Part shown: positions 1 through 12,049 of the stretch, piece after piece | How positions within the stretch are numbered: the stretch's first letter is position 1 | Layout of the letters: the number at the start of each line of letters is the position of its first letter | The notes under the pieces: model-generated | Databases searched by the model: none | What the model was told of the DNA's origin: nothing | The model's input: the letters and a program-made list of their open reading frames with translations, nothing else | Position numbers and translations under genes: made by a program | Source of the DNA: Mytilisepta virgata | Taxonomy: Eukaryota; Mollusca; Bivalvia; Mytilida; Mytilidae | NCBI GenBank assembly: GCA_028015205.1 | Contig: CM051510.1 | Span: 30,876,580 to 30,940,579, forward strand | Length of the DNA stretch: 64,000 nucleotides | Direction: 5' to 3'

Positions 1-1379
1 ACATTACTGGTATGGGGGTTGACAATTTGTCTCATCCCTCCTATATAATACCAGATAATAATTAAAGTCTATTGAAATATTTAACTTGATAATATACTGT
101 TTTATATACATTTTCAAATTTTGACAAATCTTTCATTTGTGACAAAGTTAGACAAGGGTTTACTATCAACAGCACTGATAGTAAGACCTCATCTAACTTC
201 AAAGAAACGAGTCCATGTGCTTGATTCAGAGATAAATGCTGTCACAAAGGTTGGCCTCAACTTGAAATGTCTTCTGGTTCAAATGTATCAACAGCAGGGG
301 CGATAATAAACTATAGTAAAACTCTTGATCACCGTCACCAGTGAGTCAAGTGCTGTTTATTTCTCTGCACTGAAGGTAGCACTACTGTGACCGTAAGATG
401 AAGAACAGACATAAAAGTGCCTTTCCTTTTCATGGATGTGAATGTAAGAACTTTATGTCAAAAATTAAAATCATCATTTACATTGAAGTAGTTACTTTTC
501 CTTAGCAAATTGGATGAGTATGATTCAAAACAAAATTTGACTAAATAAGGTGTATAACATTTAAATGTCTGCATATGGCTTTCAAGGACTATTCACAGTC
601 CATACTGAAAGATCCAAATGTCTCACTTCACACACACATCTACAGAATTTCACAAAATTACCAAAACATGAAATTTAGTATGTCTCAAAACAACAAATTG
701 TCACTGAACAACAGAAGCTGTTATGCATGAAAATCAATAAATTTACACAATATCAGGTGTAATCAAAGGTTGCATTCTCTTCAGGTAAACAAACCACTTA
801 AGAGATATCAACTGAATGAGAATGACACAGCAAAAAAATGTGAAAAAGAGGTCAATGAACAATGTCATAAATAATTAAGACATAATCATAAAAGGGAGGT
901 AATTATGACTATAATTATCGATATAAAACCCATCTGTATTGATATCACAATATTGTCGATCAAATAAAAATATTATCTTCAGTTGGTGAAAGTATTGGCA
1001 TTATAATTTGACGACAGATTATGTAAGATGTACAAGAATTTCCCTTTTATGTCTAAATGGAATTAAGTTGATCATGTGTAAGATCAATTACTAAATAAAT
1101 ATATATAATCTTATTAAAATACCTTGCTATTGATTTGGGTATAAGTATGGTTAAAAACCATAACCTGAAAAAAAAATGAGCTGAAAAAACAATTTAAGAT
1201 TCATCAGGAAAGCTCAAGTAATATTTTACATAATTCAGGTTGACAAGAGTTCTTTTACATCCAGAGGATGTGGCATGAACAGAAGTGGCTCACCTTTTAA
1301 TACAAAAAGCATGTGTACTACATTAAATCCCTGCCACGAGGCCACATTCAGGGGAAACGGTATGTAAACTAGAAATATT
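1..1379. other. AT-rich noncoding stretch, no gene recognised
   Basis: Frames are short and codon-poor. I recognise no domain, RNA gene or repeat family here. Confidence 0.5.
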
Positions 1380-1394
1380 GTGAGCAAAGCTCAC
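1380..1394. repeat. Small perfect hairpin
   Basis: GTGAGCaaaGCTCAC has a 6-bp stem and a 3-base loop. A run of CCCCC follows at about 1406. It may be the edge of a degraded dispersed element. Confidence 0.4.
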
Positions 1395-1600
1395 TACTTG
1401 ATACCCCCGACTTACATAAGATACATGAAAGGAAATATCAATATTTTGGACAGGAAAACTCCAACAGCAGTGAGATGAGCTCATCAAATTCCATTGAGTG
1501 GTTTAGGAGGAGTTGCGGATGGCATACTGGAACACCCTATCACAATGAATGGCAAAGTCCATGTGTTGGTATGGGAACGATTACTACATATAATAATGTC

Positions 1601-1613
1601 CCCCCCCCCCCCT
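1601..1613. repeat. C homopolymer, then AT-rich palindromic tract
   Basis: A C run interrupts a non-gene frame at 1475-1756. It is followed at about 1765-1803 by alternating TATAATATTATATAA-type sequence. Nothing else is seen up to 2560. Confidence 0.5.
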
Positions 1614-2563
1614 CCCTACAGCTCTACAATCAAACTAGTACATGTTATTTCATGAATAGCTATCCTAGTAAAATAATTTACTGGGTGCAAATCAAAGAAA
1701 TATGTTTATCTGTTGATCAAAACTATCTAGAGACCATTAAATATTACGCATACTAATGAACCAGTATAATTATTATATAATATTATATAATATATTATAT
1801 AACGTTGAAATTCCACACAGGCTGTGTATATTTTTTTTAAGACCAGATATACCATTTTATTGCACAATTTAGTTGTTAACAGGCTGTGTATATCACAGAT
1901 CCAATACCTTTAAACTGTTGGAAAAGCAGTAAAGAATGACGTAGAAAAAACTATAAAGTATAAAAAGTAAGATAACAAAGATATCAGTGTGAAGTTAAAT
2001 AATGTATATGAGAATTTAACCCATGGAATACTGAACACTTTTATTGCTGTTCTTCATCTTGAAGATTTCTATAAGATTATAATACATGAGCCAAATCTCA
2101 CATCTTACTACAAGATCAAGACTGTATATTTGCTGAAAAAAAATCTTTAAAGTTTTTAGTGATATAATAAAATTGAAAAAACATTATTAACTGGAGACAC
2201 ACAAAGAAATTAGTCCTACAAAAGGGATGTTGGGTAAATGTCCATGAGATGAAATCCATATAAGCAGATACCAAAAGTAGTATTTGGCCCTTCAGGAATG
2301 GGCAGAACTTGTATTGAATAGTTAAAACATTGCAGCTATCCTTGTCAAGTCAATTCAAAATTATACACATCTATCTGGGTTAAACTCAATATTTCTGAAG
2401 AATTATAAATGGTTTGGTTGGTTAACTCAAGGGTTTAACACCAATTTCAGCATGACTGGTTAAATCATACTGCCAGTTTGATTAATTTTTTCTTAATGTC
2501 AAGTGGCCAATATTTCATGCTTCTTCAGGAAAACAGAACCAAAAAACAATTTATCAAACAAAA

Positions 2564-2672
2564 TCAGACAGGGGAGGGACTCAAAAGGGAACAAATTCAG
2601 ACAGGTGGGACACGAATAGGAACAAATTCAGACAGGGGAGGGACACAAAGCTGAACCAATTCTGACTGCCAA
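2564..2672. repeat. Short tandem repeat, about 35 bp, three units
   Basis: The phrase TCAGACAGGGGAGGGAC recurs with variants (ACAGGTGGGACAC) separated by AGGAACAAA spacers. The frame over it on the minus strand is an artefact of the repeat. From 2850 to 4190 I see only AT-rich noncoding DNA. Confidence 0.6.
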
Positions 2673-4196
2673 TGTAAAAGGATGGATGGTATGGTAGGGT
2701 TGGATAATTTAGCTTTCTGTAGCATAGATTCGCCTACTCCTTTCCGAAAACTGCAGAAGGGGTCTTTTATGGGAGCCTGGCATTCTTCAAACCCATTACT
2801 CATTATAGTTCGCAGTCAGGCTTTCCATATTATGACCTGACAACCCCTAACAAGAGGGTCTCCCCTATCTGCCACTTTGGGATGTGCTACGCAGTTCTTT
2901 GGGTCACAGATGCCTTGTAGCCACCAAGAACCCCAATGAAAAGTAATAAGAGTCAATGAACTATATACCCCCATGTCATCACCAAGCATTCAGGTTATCA
3001 GGTTATGAGAAATGAATTCTAAACATATATATATATAAACCCAAGAGCTGAATGTTACTGCTGTGTTATTTTACTATGGTATAATTCCTGGTACAACAGT
3101 CTATCACTTAGCTGTTAAATATTTCAGTAGTATAAAATAAATTCATTATTCCAATATAAATATTTAAATCAAATTTTTCCTTTCAATATATAGAGATAAG
3201 TCTGATATGGAATATTGAAATATCAATATGACACTTACACAATACGAAGTATTCATAATTCCTTTATTGGAATAAAACACATGTATCCATTTCGTATTCT
3301 TTTCAAAATTAAATACCAGAACTTCAAAAGAAATATGTTTCCACTGATTTAATCCACTTTTACATTTTTCTACAAAACTTTTTGACACAACATTTATAAA
3401 AACATCCAACTGATTTCAAATAATTCTCAACAAAAAATTTTACAATGTAAAGAAGATTTCGTTAAATCTCCACTATCTATGGTTATATTCTATAAATTAC
3501 ACACATGGACGACCTCCAATTTTGACACAGTAAGTAACGGGTATATTTCAATGACTTCACATGGAACAATAGATAGTCATGCTTTGAGTTATGTCCCCTT
3601 AATTATAATGATATAATTTTCAATGGCATAAAGCCAAGCATATAGAACAGCATTATAGAGGATCAAGTAAGGTCTTTGGATTGCATTGTATATATTTCAA
3701 GTCATTTATGAATTTAAATTACTACTTACATTTCTGGAGCAATGCCATTGCCTTGTTTTATATTCTTTGTCACACTTACAGTTTAAATTAAAGAATATTA
3801 CAAGTCATAGTTTTAAAACTTATCAGTATATTCCCATTTGGTCTACTTATTATTTTTTCGTCAGTTTTATTATATGGAAATGAATTTAAAGTGGTCTATA
3901 CTCTTTGACTTCCAAGATTTCAAACAGCTACATGTATAAGTAAAAACTAAACACCAAATATTAGGGTTAGACTAAATAAAAATATATGTGTGTTTAGCTG
4001 TTTCAATTTTAACCTAATTTTTTGTCCCTACATGTACCCTATTTTTCTATGACATTTTTTTGACTTGTAAACACTGTTAAAAACACCAAGCATTCCTCCA
4101 GTAGGGACAAGGTAAAAAAAAATCAAAAAGTTTCTAATATTTATTATATCCCACTAAGAAATTTTCTAGTCTCAATCCATTTATTGGAACCACATA

Positions 4197-6400
4197 GTCC
4201 AGTCAATCTAGCATAAATTTGACACTAACCTTAAAGTAATTGCAAAAGAAGATTTTTAAGTTTTAATCTTTAGCATTATACCCCAAATATACACAGAAAA
4301 AAGTCCAACAAAATCTAACTTGAGGAAGATTAAAAAATCACGATTTTAAAATTCCTATGGACATTTGCATTGAAAATGGGAGATAACTCTGCAAAAAAGG
4401 CAGAAATATCAATAAAAATTGATATAAAATTATAACTTTACCGCTTCTATTCAGCAGAATGTATTGATTCTTGATATTTTAGCCGTCTTTAGAGTATAAC
4501 AAACAACTCTAAAGTTTTTTTAATATCTTTTATCAAGCTACAACCTAGATTTCGTAATTCATTAGTTGACCATTTATTAAATTTTCAACTTGTCCAGGTA
4601 AAGAATCTCAAATTTAATAAAAATAATTAAGCATATATTCTTCTTTGTGTGCTTTAAAGTTTCTTTAAACAAGGTAGATGCTGATCAAATATAATTTACA
4701 GATATAAGCAATACCAATTTTTCACATTAATTTTTCAAAATGGTCACAAAGCCACAAATTTGCAATTTCTTTAATGAAAAATGCGCCAAAAAAAATAAAA
4801 ATACCCATAACATTTCGGTTTTGTACATTTCATGAGCAGAAGATTATATAATATAGTCAAATACGAACTTATAACCCCATCAAAGTATCATACTGTACAT
4901 GAATTTTAAGAAAATCAACCAAAAACTGACAAAAAAACAAGAGGCTCACTAGAGCCTGTATCGCTCACCTGGAGTCTGGTTTTCATTGGACAATTAATCA
5001 ACTATTTGACCAAGTTTGTTGCAATTGGTTCAATTGTTCAGGTAAAATTTGTTGAAGATTTATTTTTCATAAGGTTTAATGTTAAAATATGTTCCCTGAT
5101 GGTGGTAGTCCTGGCAGGAAGTTGACAAAATTGACCAGGAATAAGGGTGAACCTTAAATAAATGTAACAGAACCCGACCTCAAATTACATAAACCAATAA
5201 CTCCTAAATAGAATTTGGGATTCCCTTCAAAATTTCAGGGTAGGTAGATCTCAACATGGCAAACATTTTTCAATTTACATTTCACTTCTATCTCAAATAG
5301 TTTTGGAGATAAATGCAAAAATGTTAAATTTTAAAAATTTGACAAAAAAGGGCAATAACTCCTAAATGGGTTTTGGGATTTCCTTTAAAATTTCAGGGTA
5401 TGTAGATCTCAACATGGCAAACATTTTTCAAATTTACATTTCACTTCTATCTCAAATAGTTTTGGAGATAAATGACAAAAAATGTTAAATTATGAAAATT
5501 TGACGGAAAAAGGACAATAACTCCTAAATGGGTTTTGGAATTTCCTTCAAAATTTCAGGGTAGGTAGATCTTGCTGATCAAATTTACCCCTTGTCAGATT
5601 TTCGATATCTGTAACGGTTTTTGAGTTATTAGCAAAAAACAGCAATTTACCCCTATGTTCTATTTTTAGTAACAGCGGCCATGTTTTTCGACGAATCAAA
5701 AATCCCCACATCAGTTCTATGCAGGGTACCCTAAGCAACAATCTTACCAAGTTTCATATGATTTTGAATAGTAGTTTCAGAGAAGAAGATTTTTGAAATA
5801 ATAACATAAAAAAAAGCCAAAAATGTGAAAAAAAGGGCAATAACTCCTAAATGGGTTTTGGAATTTCCTTCAAAATTTCAGGGTAGGTAGATCTTGTCAT
5901 GCTGATCAATTTTACCAAGTCAGATTTTCGATATCTGTAACGGTTTTTGAGTTATTAGCAAAAAACAGCAATTTACCCCTATGTTCTATTTATAGTAATG
6001 ACAGCCATGTTTTTCGACATTTCAAAAATTTTAAACGATAGAAATTTTCCAGATGCCCTAAAGAACAATTCTGCAAAGTTAGGTTGAAGTCGGTCCAGTA
6101 GTTTAGGACGAGTTAACGTTTGAAAAAGTTTACAGACGACGACGACAACGGACGCCAAGTGATGGCAATAGCTCACATGGCCTATGGTCAGGTGAGCTAA
6201 AAAGACTCATTTTTGCAGAGTTATCTCCCCTTTCCAATGTTAAATTTCCATAGGAAAGTAAAAATGCTGATTTTGAGTTTTCCTCAAGTAAGATTTTATG
6301 AGACTTTTTTCTGTGTATATTTGGGGCTTAATGCTATATATCAGAACTAAAATACTTTATGTTGCAATTAGTTTGAGGTTAAAACTTAGTCTGACTGGAC
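4197..6400. mobile_element. Tc1/mariner-like MITE with about 200-bp TIRs, split by a nested repeat
   Basis: The left end, TA then GTCCAGTCAATCTAGC at 4195, is mirrored by ...GTCTGACTGGAC then TA at 6391-6402. The arms (about 4197-4400 and 6204-6400) share the AATATACACAGAAAAAAGTC block in inverse orientation. Without the nested 4938-6203 insert the element is about 0.94 kb. No transposase frame is present, so it is non-autonomous. A related partial copy is at 20458-20945. Confidence 0.75.
4938..6203 (+). mobile_element. AGCTCACCTG-family element, copy 1 (nested)
   Basis: It begins CAAGAGGCTCACTAGAGCC, then TATCGCTCACCTGG, and ends GCTCACATGGCC..GGTCAGGTGAGCT plus an A run. The ends contain small palindromes. 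The interior has repeated units with the phrase TCCTAAATGGGTTTTGG and a GAC-rich stretch near the right end. It has no long reading frame. It shares a subfamily with the inverted copy at 45364-47110. Flanks match an uninterrupted paralogue at about 20640-20680. Confidence 0.8.
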
Positions 6401-6459
6401 TAACAGGATTTTTTTTATAGAAGGCATATGATGGATTACGTCTCGACACAAAAAAGCAA

Positions 6460-6840
6460 TGGATAGATGAATTATTGTTTAACATCCAATGGCAACCGGG
6501 TGAATAACAGGATGAGAACATGTTGATATATCTGATGATATAAAGAATATGATCCCTGTTTTGTACTAGACCGACACGCTGGGCCGGATTTTTAAAGTGC
6601 TAGATCACGAGGTAGCTGCCTGCATGGAAGATATATTACCCCACTCAGCCACATCAACTGACTCCAAGCTGACCAGTTGATCTTTGGTCTTAATCCGTCA
6701 GATGCCGCATGCTTGGCAGAGAAGCAGCAAATACCAATTTTCATTTCTTTGGTTTGACATGGCTGGGGAAACCCCGCCAGGTCAAACTTGCGACCTTCCA
6801 CACTCGATGCGAGCACACTACCACGACACCACCGATGCAG
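6460..6840 (-). mobile_element. tRNA-headed SINE, family B, near full length
   Basis: Read on the minus strand, the head at 6840 gives GGTGGTGTCGTGGTAGTGTG, an A-box-like segment, then GCAAGTTTGACC, a B-box-like segment, followed by a body shared with 43036-43385 and 60640-60845 and a tail GTTAAACAATAATTCATC. Frames overlapping this segment are not genes. Confidence 0.75.
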
Positions 6841-6899
6841 TGTTTCAGCAATTGAAGAGCTCTTTTATTGATGTTCTTCCATGACTTCAATATGACTCA

Positions 6900-7980
6900 A
6901 TATTTTCTTGTTTTAGTGCACATATTATTTTTAATTATGTCTATTTTATTATACGGATAGGAACCAATTTATCGTTGGTTTCTAGATAAAGAACAGCTAA
7001 ACAAGACTGTCTAATTCTTTTATTGCACTTTGATCCAAGCAAAATGTAAAAAAAAATCCAAATCATTCTGTTAACATGCTTTCAAACATCAGGGTTTTTT
7101 ATTATTTTTTATTTTATTTTTGATCTAGATTATATAAGGGGCTCAGATATTTTACAATATAGGATCTTTTTCTATTTGACCTCATGCAATTATGTTCCAT
7201 TTTGGTCTACATTTTACCGGTATTTATTCTAAATAAAGAATAAAAGTTACCATGATCCGAGGGCCTATATATGCCTGGAGTGCCAATATGACAAAACAGA
7301 AATTGGGCTAAAAATTAATTTTATATAACAAAATCTTTAAAGGCTTACTACTGGAATAGTTTTATCCAATTAGCTAACAAATATATAAGCATAATACAAA
7401 GAAAAATTACTTTTAAAAATATGATAAGATTAGTAAACAAAAATTCTCCGTTATCTTTTATTTAAACAAAAATCAATTAATTTAATCCCCGAAATTCAAT
7501 CCAATCCTAATCCTATGTAATATCGAGTATCTGCAGTATTGACCCATTCATGTTTTCCTTTCATACAGGTTTGTATATGTACTACTACAACCAAAATATT
7601 GACTTTCTATGAAGTCTTTTCAAGTCTATCAGTGAAATATTGAAACTGTATATATTATTCAATATAGGGGTATCTCACCTGTAAACTAACTAATTTACCT
7701 GTCAGTTTCTTGTAGTAGAAATATGGGGATCAAAGAGGGGAAGTCATTAACATCTTTGTTTGATTAAGGTCTCAATTTTTCAGATTGGGGACATTAAAAA
7801 CTTATTTATACTACATACAGTGCTTTTGTCCTGTTTAAGTCTGTTGTCTCACTGACATTTGTTCCTTAAAAAACCTTCCATTTCTTAAAAAGACCAACAG
7901 CCTTCAACAGAATCCAAGGACACACTTGCTTATCTCTTGCATGCATAACAATTGATAATATTAAACTCATTATTATGTAT
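6900..7980. other. AT-rich noncoding stretch with scattered short repeats
   Basis: Near 7830-7866 a phrase GTCTGTTGTCTCACTGAC occurs; a close variant is at 12432-12450. I associate it with a dispersed mussel repeat. No gene is seen. Confidence 0.4.
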
Positions 7981-7989
7981 TATTTCATA

Positions 7990-8760
7990 CAAAAAAAAAA
8001 GGACAAATATACCTAAGGAGCAATCAAAAAAACGTAATCCATTGGACAGACAAACCCGGGAAGACAAATGAACAACCACAAGCACAACAAATAAACAAAG
8101 AAAATTAAAAAACACTCCTATAAAAACCAGGAGTGAACCCAGGTGCTCCGGAAGGGTAAGCAGTTCCTGCGCCGTATACGGCACCCGTCGTGAAGTTCAA
8201 CAAATTAAATCCGTTGGAAGTCACAAATCGGTGGAGGCACATGAAATGTTACGACAGTGGGAACAGGTCCAACATCATCTTAGACATTGGAACACTGTAA
8301 TGGTCAATCAATTTGTGATGATGACCGTAAAATTTCCTATGTGATGACATCAACTTATCCCTGATAAAACCCTGATTAAGAAGCTTTTGTGACACCAGTA
8401 ATCCTCTTTGTCGAAAGTCAGGGTAAATCACGCATGTGCTTGAAAATTGGTTAAGCTGAAAAACGTAGATGCCATATGCAGGCGATGCTGGTATATTGCT
8501 ACTCAAGAAGGGAAAATTGCTACTCAAGAAGGGAAAATTAACAATAGGAAAGTTGAAGTCATCATGTTTGTCATAAAGTTTTGATTTCAAATGTCCCTCA
8601 TTGTCTATTTCAAGAAACAAATCAAAATATGAAGCGGACTTTGGTGTATCTGTAGTATCCTTAATTTCAAGCTCACTGGAGTAGATTAGATGTAGAAAGT
8701 CTTGTTAAAAGTTATTTAACGACAACACCTCATCTATATAAGGCCACCTAAAATTAATTA
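7990..8760 (-). pseudogene. Retrotransposon reverse-transcriptase remnant, C-terminal part
   Basis: The minus-strand frame reads YIDEVLSLN at about 8740-8715, then YSSELEIKDTTDTPKSASYF, FLEIDNEGHLKSKLYDKHDD and FNFPIVNFPFLSSN, followed by PAYGIYVFQLN and GFNLLNFTTGAVYGAGTAYP. These phrases are characteristic of an animal retroelement RT tail that I recall from mollusc and amphioxus genomes. The usual catalytic YIDD reads YIDE, there are stops and a frame change upstream of 8700 and after 8250, and the seven residues NFPFLSS are duplicated in frame (21-bp repeat at about 8501-8542). It is dead. The RT clade is not assigned. Confidence 0.7.
8501..8542. repeat. 21-bp tandem duplication inside the RT remnant
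   Basis: GCTACTCAAGAAGGGAAAAT occurs twice in a row, adding seven residues in frame. Confidence 0.85.
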
Positions 8761-9049
8761 GTAGATTTTCATCCAACTTTTTGAAAAAAATGGGGCGGGT
8801 GGGAGGATTTTATTTTTTATTTCATATGAAACTATTTTGTAAGGTGTTATTAATATATAAACGTTATAAAATGGCTTATATATGTTTTTATTCCAGAAAC
8901 ATGCACAATAAGCCTTTTCTCTATATATTTATATAGACAAAATCAGACACATTGTATGTTGGTGTACAAGCACAAAGGCAGTCATCAATTTAATTAGAAA
9001 TAGGTGAAGTAAGCAATATTTGATTTGATTACATGTTGATAAACATGTG

Positions 9050-9376
9050 TTTGGAAAAATGGGAAATAATTCTGAAATAATTCCATAAAGTGAGGCGCAC
9101 ATCTTCAATATATATTAAAACATTCTGCGAAGTTTCAAGGATGAGGGTGAAAAACTGTAGGAGTTGATTTCGCAAAATAGGTACCCTCTATTGAAGATGT
9201 CAATAAAAAACGACTAAGTTCCAAAGTTTGGAAAAATGGGAAATAATTCCATAAAGTGAGGTGCACATCTTCAATATATATAGAAACATTCTATGAAGTT
9301 TCAAGGATATGGGTGAAAAACTGTCGGAGGAGTTGATTTTGCAAAATAGGTACCCTCTATTGAAGATGTCAATAAA
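9050..9376. repeat. About 160-bp tandem repeat, left of copy 2
   Basis: Units carry the phrases GGAAAAATGGGAAATAATTC, GTGCACATCTTCAATATATA and GCAAAATAGGTACCCTCTAT. A third unit is at 11218-11380, pushed away by the inserted element at 9378-11217. Confidence 0.85.
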
Positions 9377-9377
9377 A

Positions 9378-11217
9378 CTAGAGGCTCTCAAGAGCCTGTA
9401 TCGCTCACCTGGATTTAACTTTTCACCTTGAGCAGACCTAAATATTAAGTGTTGCAGTCAATTTGGCTGGTTTTTCTATAGGATTCTACGTTAAACTAAT
9501 TTCAGCTGTGGCAGTCATCTTGGTTTAGTCCAGGTCAACAGATACATTTCTAAAAGAGAACCATCTAAGGACCATTTCTGCTAAGTCTTGCTCCAACTGG
9601 CTAAGCGGTTTCAGACTAGAAGATTTTTAAATGAATTTTCCTATAGGGTCCAATATTTAACAAAGGTCGGTGTGGCAGCAATCTTGGTTGACAATCCGGG
9701 TGATCGGACAAATTTCTGAAAGAGGAACTCCTAAGGACCAATGCTGCCAAGTCTGGCTCCAATATGTCAAGTGGTTTCAGACAAGAAGATTTTTCAATGA
9801 ATTTTTCCATAGGGCCCTATGTTAAACTAAGTGGCGGCCATCTTCGTTGACAGTCTATGTCATTGCACAAAATTCTGAAAGAGGACCATCTAAGGACCAT
9901 TGCTACCAAGTCTAATTCTAATTGGCTTAGTTGTTTCAGATGAGAAGATTTTTGAGTGAATTTTCCATAGGGTCCTATGTTAAACTAAGTTCTGCTGTGG
10001 CGGCCATCTTGGTTCACAGTCCACGAAATCAGACGCATTTCTGAAAAAAGACCTCCTAAGGACCAATGCCGCCAAGTCTGGCTCCAATATGTCAAGTGGT
10101 TTCAGACAAGAAGATTTTTCAATGAATTTTCCTATAGGGCCCTATGTTAAACTAAGTTCTGCTGTGGCGGCCATCTTGGTTCACAGTGCATGAAATCAGA
10201 CAAATTTCTGAAAAAAGGCCTCCTAAGGACCAATGCCGCCAAGTCTGGCTCCAATATTTGTCAAGTGGTTTAAGACAAGAAGATTTTTCAATGAATTTTC
10301 CCATAGGGCCCTATGTTAAACTAAGTTTGGCTGTGGCGGCCATCTTGGTTAACAGTCCGGGTCATTGGACATATTTCTGAAAGAGAACCTCCTAAGAACT
10401 ATTACTGCCAACTTTGGTTGCAATTGGACTTGTAGTTTCATATAAGAAGATTTTTGAAAGTCACCCCCCTTTTTTTCTATTTTTAGTAACAGCAGCCATC
10501 TCGGTTGGAAGTCGGGGATGCCAGACATAATTTTGGAAGGGGGCCACCCAAGGACCATTCCACCAAAGTTTGGTCTCATTTGGCCCAGTGGTTTGAGAGG
10601 AAAAGATCTTTAAAGGAAAGTTTACGCTGAATGCCGTCTTTAAAGGGCAAAAACTCCTATAAGGGGTCAATCAACGATTTTGGTCATGTTGACTTATTTG
10701 TAGATCTTACTTTGTTGAACATTTTTGCTTTTTACAATTGGTCTTTATCTATAATAATATTCAAGATAATAACCTAAAACTGCAAAATTTCCTTAAAATT
10801 AACAATTCAGGGGCAATAACCCAACAAAGGGTTGACCGATTCGTTTGAAAATTTCATGACAGGTAGATCTTGACCTGATGAACATTTTTACCCTATGTCA
10901 GTTTTGCTCTAATTGCTTTCGTTTTTGAGATATAAGACAAAAACTGCAGTTTACCCCTATGTTCTATTTTTAGCAATGTCGGCCATGTTGGTTGGCAGGC
11001 GGGGTCATCGGACACATTTTTTAAACTAGATACCCTAATGATGCTTGTGGCCAAGTTTGGTTCAATTTGGCCCAGTAGTTTCAGAGGAGAAGACTTTTGT
11101 AAAAGTTAACGGACGACGACGGACGACGGACGAAGACGGACGACGGACGACGACGGACGACAGACGCCAAGTGATGAGAAAAGCTCACTTGACCCTTTGG
11201 GTCAGGTGAGCTAAAAA
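9378..11217 (+). mobile_element. AGCTCACCTG-family element, copy 2, with tandem core
   Basis: It starts CTAGAGGCTCTCAAGAGCC, then TATCGCTCACCTGG, and ends CTCACTTGACCCTTTGGGTC then AGGTGAGCT and an A run. The core (about 9480-10440) has at least five imperfect units of about 180 bp with the phrases GTTAAACTAAG, GGCGGCCATCTTGG, TCCTAAGGACC and CAAGAAGATTTTTCAATGA. A GAC/GGAC microsatellite lies at 11110-11163. The flanking tandem repeat supplies an empty site at 9200-9216. Confidence 0.85.
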
Positions 11218-11380
11218 CGACTAAGTTCCAAAGTTTGGAAAAATGGGAAATAATTCCTGAAATAATTCCATAAAGTGAGGTGCACATCTTCAATATATAT
11301 AGAAACATTCTATGAAGTTTCAAGGATATGGATGAAAAACTGTAGGAGGAGCTGATTTCGCAAAATAGGTACCCATTTTC
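11218..11380. repeat. Third unit of the about 160-bp tandem repeat
   Basis: It continues the array at 9050-9376 on the other side of the inserted element, sharing CGACTAAGTTCCAAAGTTTG and the downstream phrases. Confidence 0.85.
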
Positions 11381-11450
11381 CCCACCCGCCACCTGCCCAA
11401 TATTCACCATACTATAACCCGGATTTGCACTCTGTGCAACCCGGCCAAAA

Positions 11451-11605
11451 ATGAGAAACCAGAGTGAGTTATATTTTCCTAACCAATGTAGGTAGGAGAG
11501 ATAATAAATTTGTTTCCCTTTTAGCCTCAGGACAAAAGCAAGAGAATTTAATTATCTCCCTTATCTACATTGGTTAGGAAAAGATAACTCACTCTGGTTC
11601 CTCAT
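11451..11605. repeat. Inverted repeat with 57-bp arms
   Basis: Arm 11451-11507 pairs with 11549-11605 with about five mismatches (core CCTAACCAATGTAG versus CTACATTGGTTAGG). The spacer is about 41 bases. I see no clear target duplication. Confidence 0.8.
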
Positions 11606-11785
11606 TGTTATGAATTAGAGATAAGTGGATATGAAGGAGATATAAAGTAATGTTACCCTGAAACAGAATCCATAATACGAGATCCAAACTTGGATATACA
11701 TATATATAAATGAAAGTCTGGATGGGGTTTATGGAATAGAATTGAGACATAAAGAATAAAGAATAATGACCTTTGAAAATAATTA

Positions 11786-12046
11786 TTTGTTTAGTTGGGG
11801 CTTTATGCTGCCTTCAGCATACTTAGCTTTTTTGCGGCGGCCAGTTTTTATAGGTGGAGCAAGATGGAGTACTAGGAGAGAACTGCCAACCTTCAGTAGA
11901 AAAATTGGCAATCCTTGTCAATTTAAATCAGAGTCGTACACACCCCGCCACAAGTGAGATTTGAACTCACAAACCGAGTGTTGACAGGCTAGTGATCATT
12001 AGTAGTCATGACGAACTACCTAGACCACTCGGCCACCGATGCCCGC
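11786..12046 (-). mobile_element. tRNA-headed SINE, family A, copy 1
   Basis: On the minus strand the head reads GGTGGCCGAGTGGTCTAGG (A box TGGCCGAGTGG at 12035-12025) and GAGTTCAAATCTC (B box region about 11971-11958), then a body with GGCAATTTTNCT and a tail near CCCCAACTAAACAAA. The A box is Leu/Ser-tRNA-like. The plus-strand frame over it is not a gene. Confidence 0.8.
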
Positions 12047-12049
12047 TTT

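Noticed and set aside
5547..5750. Apparent conserved protein shared with 45815-46006
   Set aside because: Similarity is explained by two copies of the same noncoding repeat; flanking repeat DNA is equally similar and the frames are not maintained beyond it.
11786..12046. True tRNA gene from the A and B boxes
   Set aside because: The spacing and continuation into a shared body and tail fit a SINE; a closed cloverleaf with acceptor stem is not visible.
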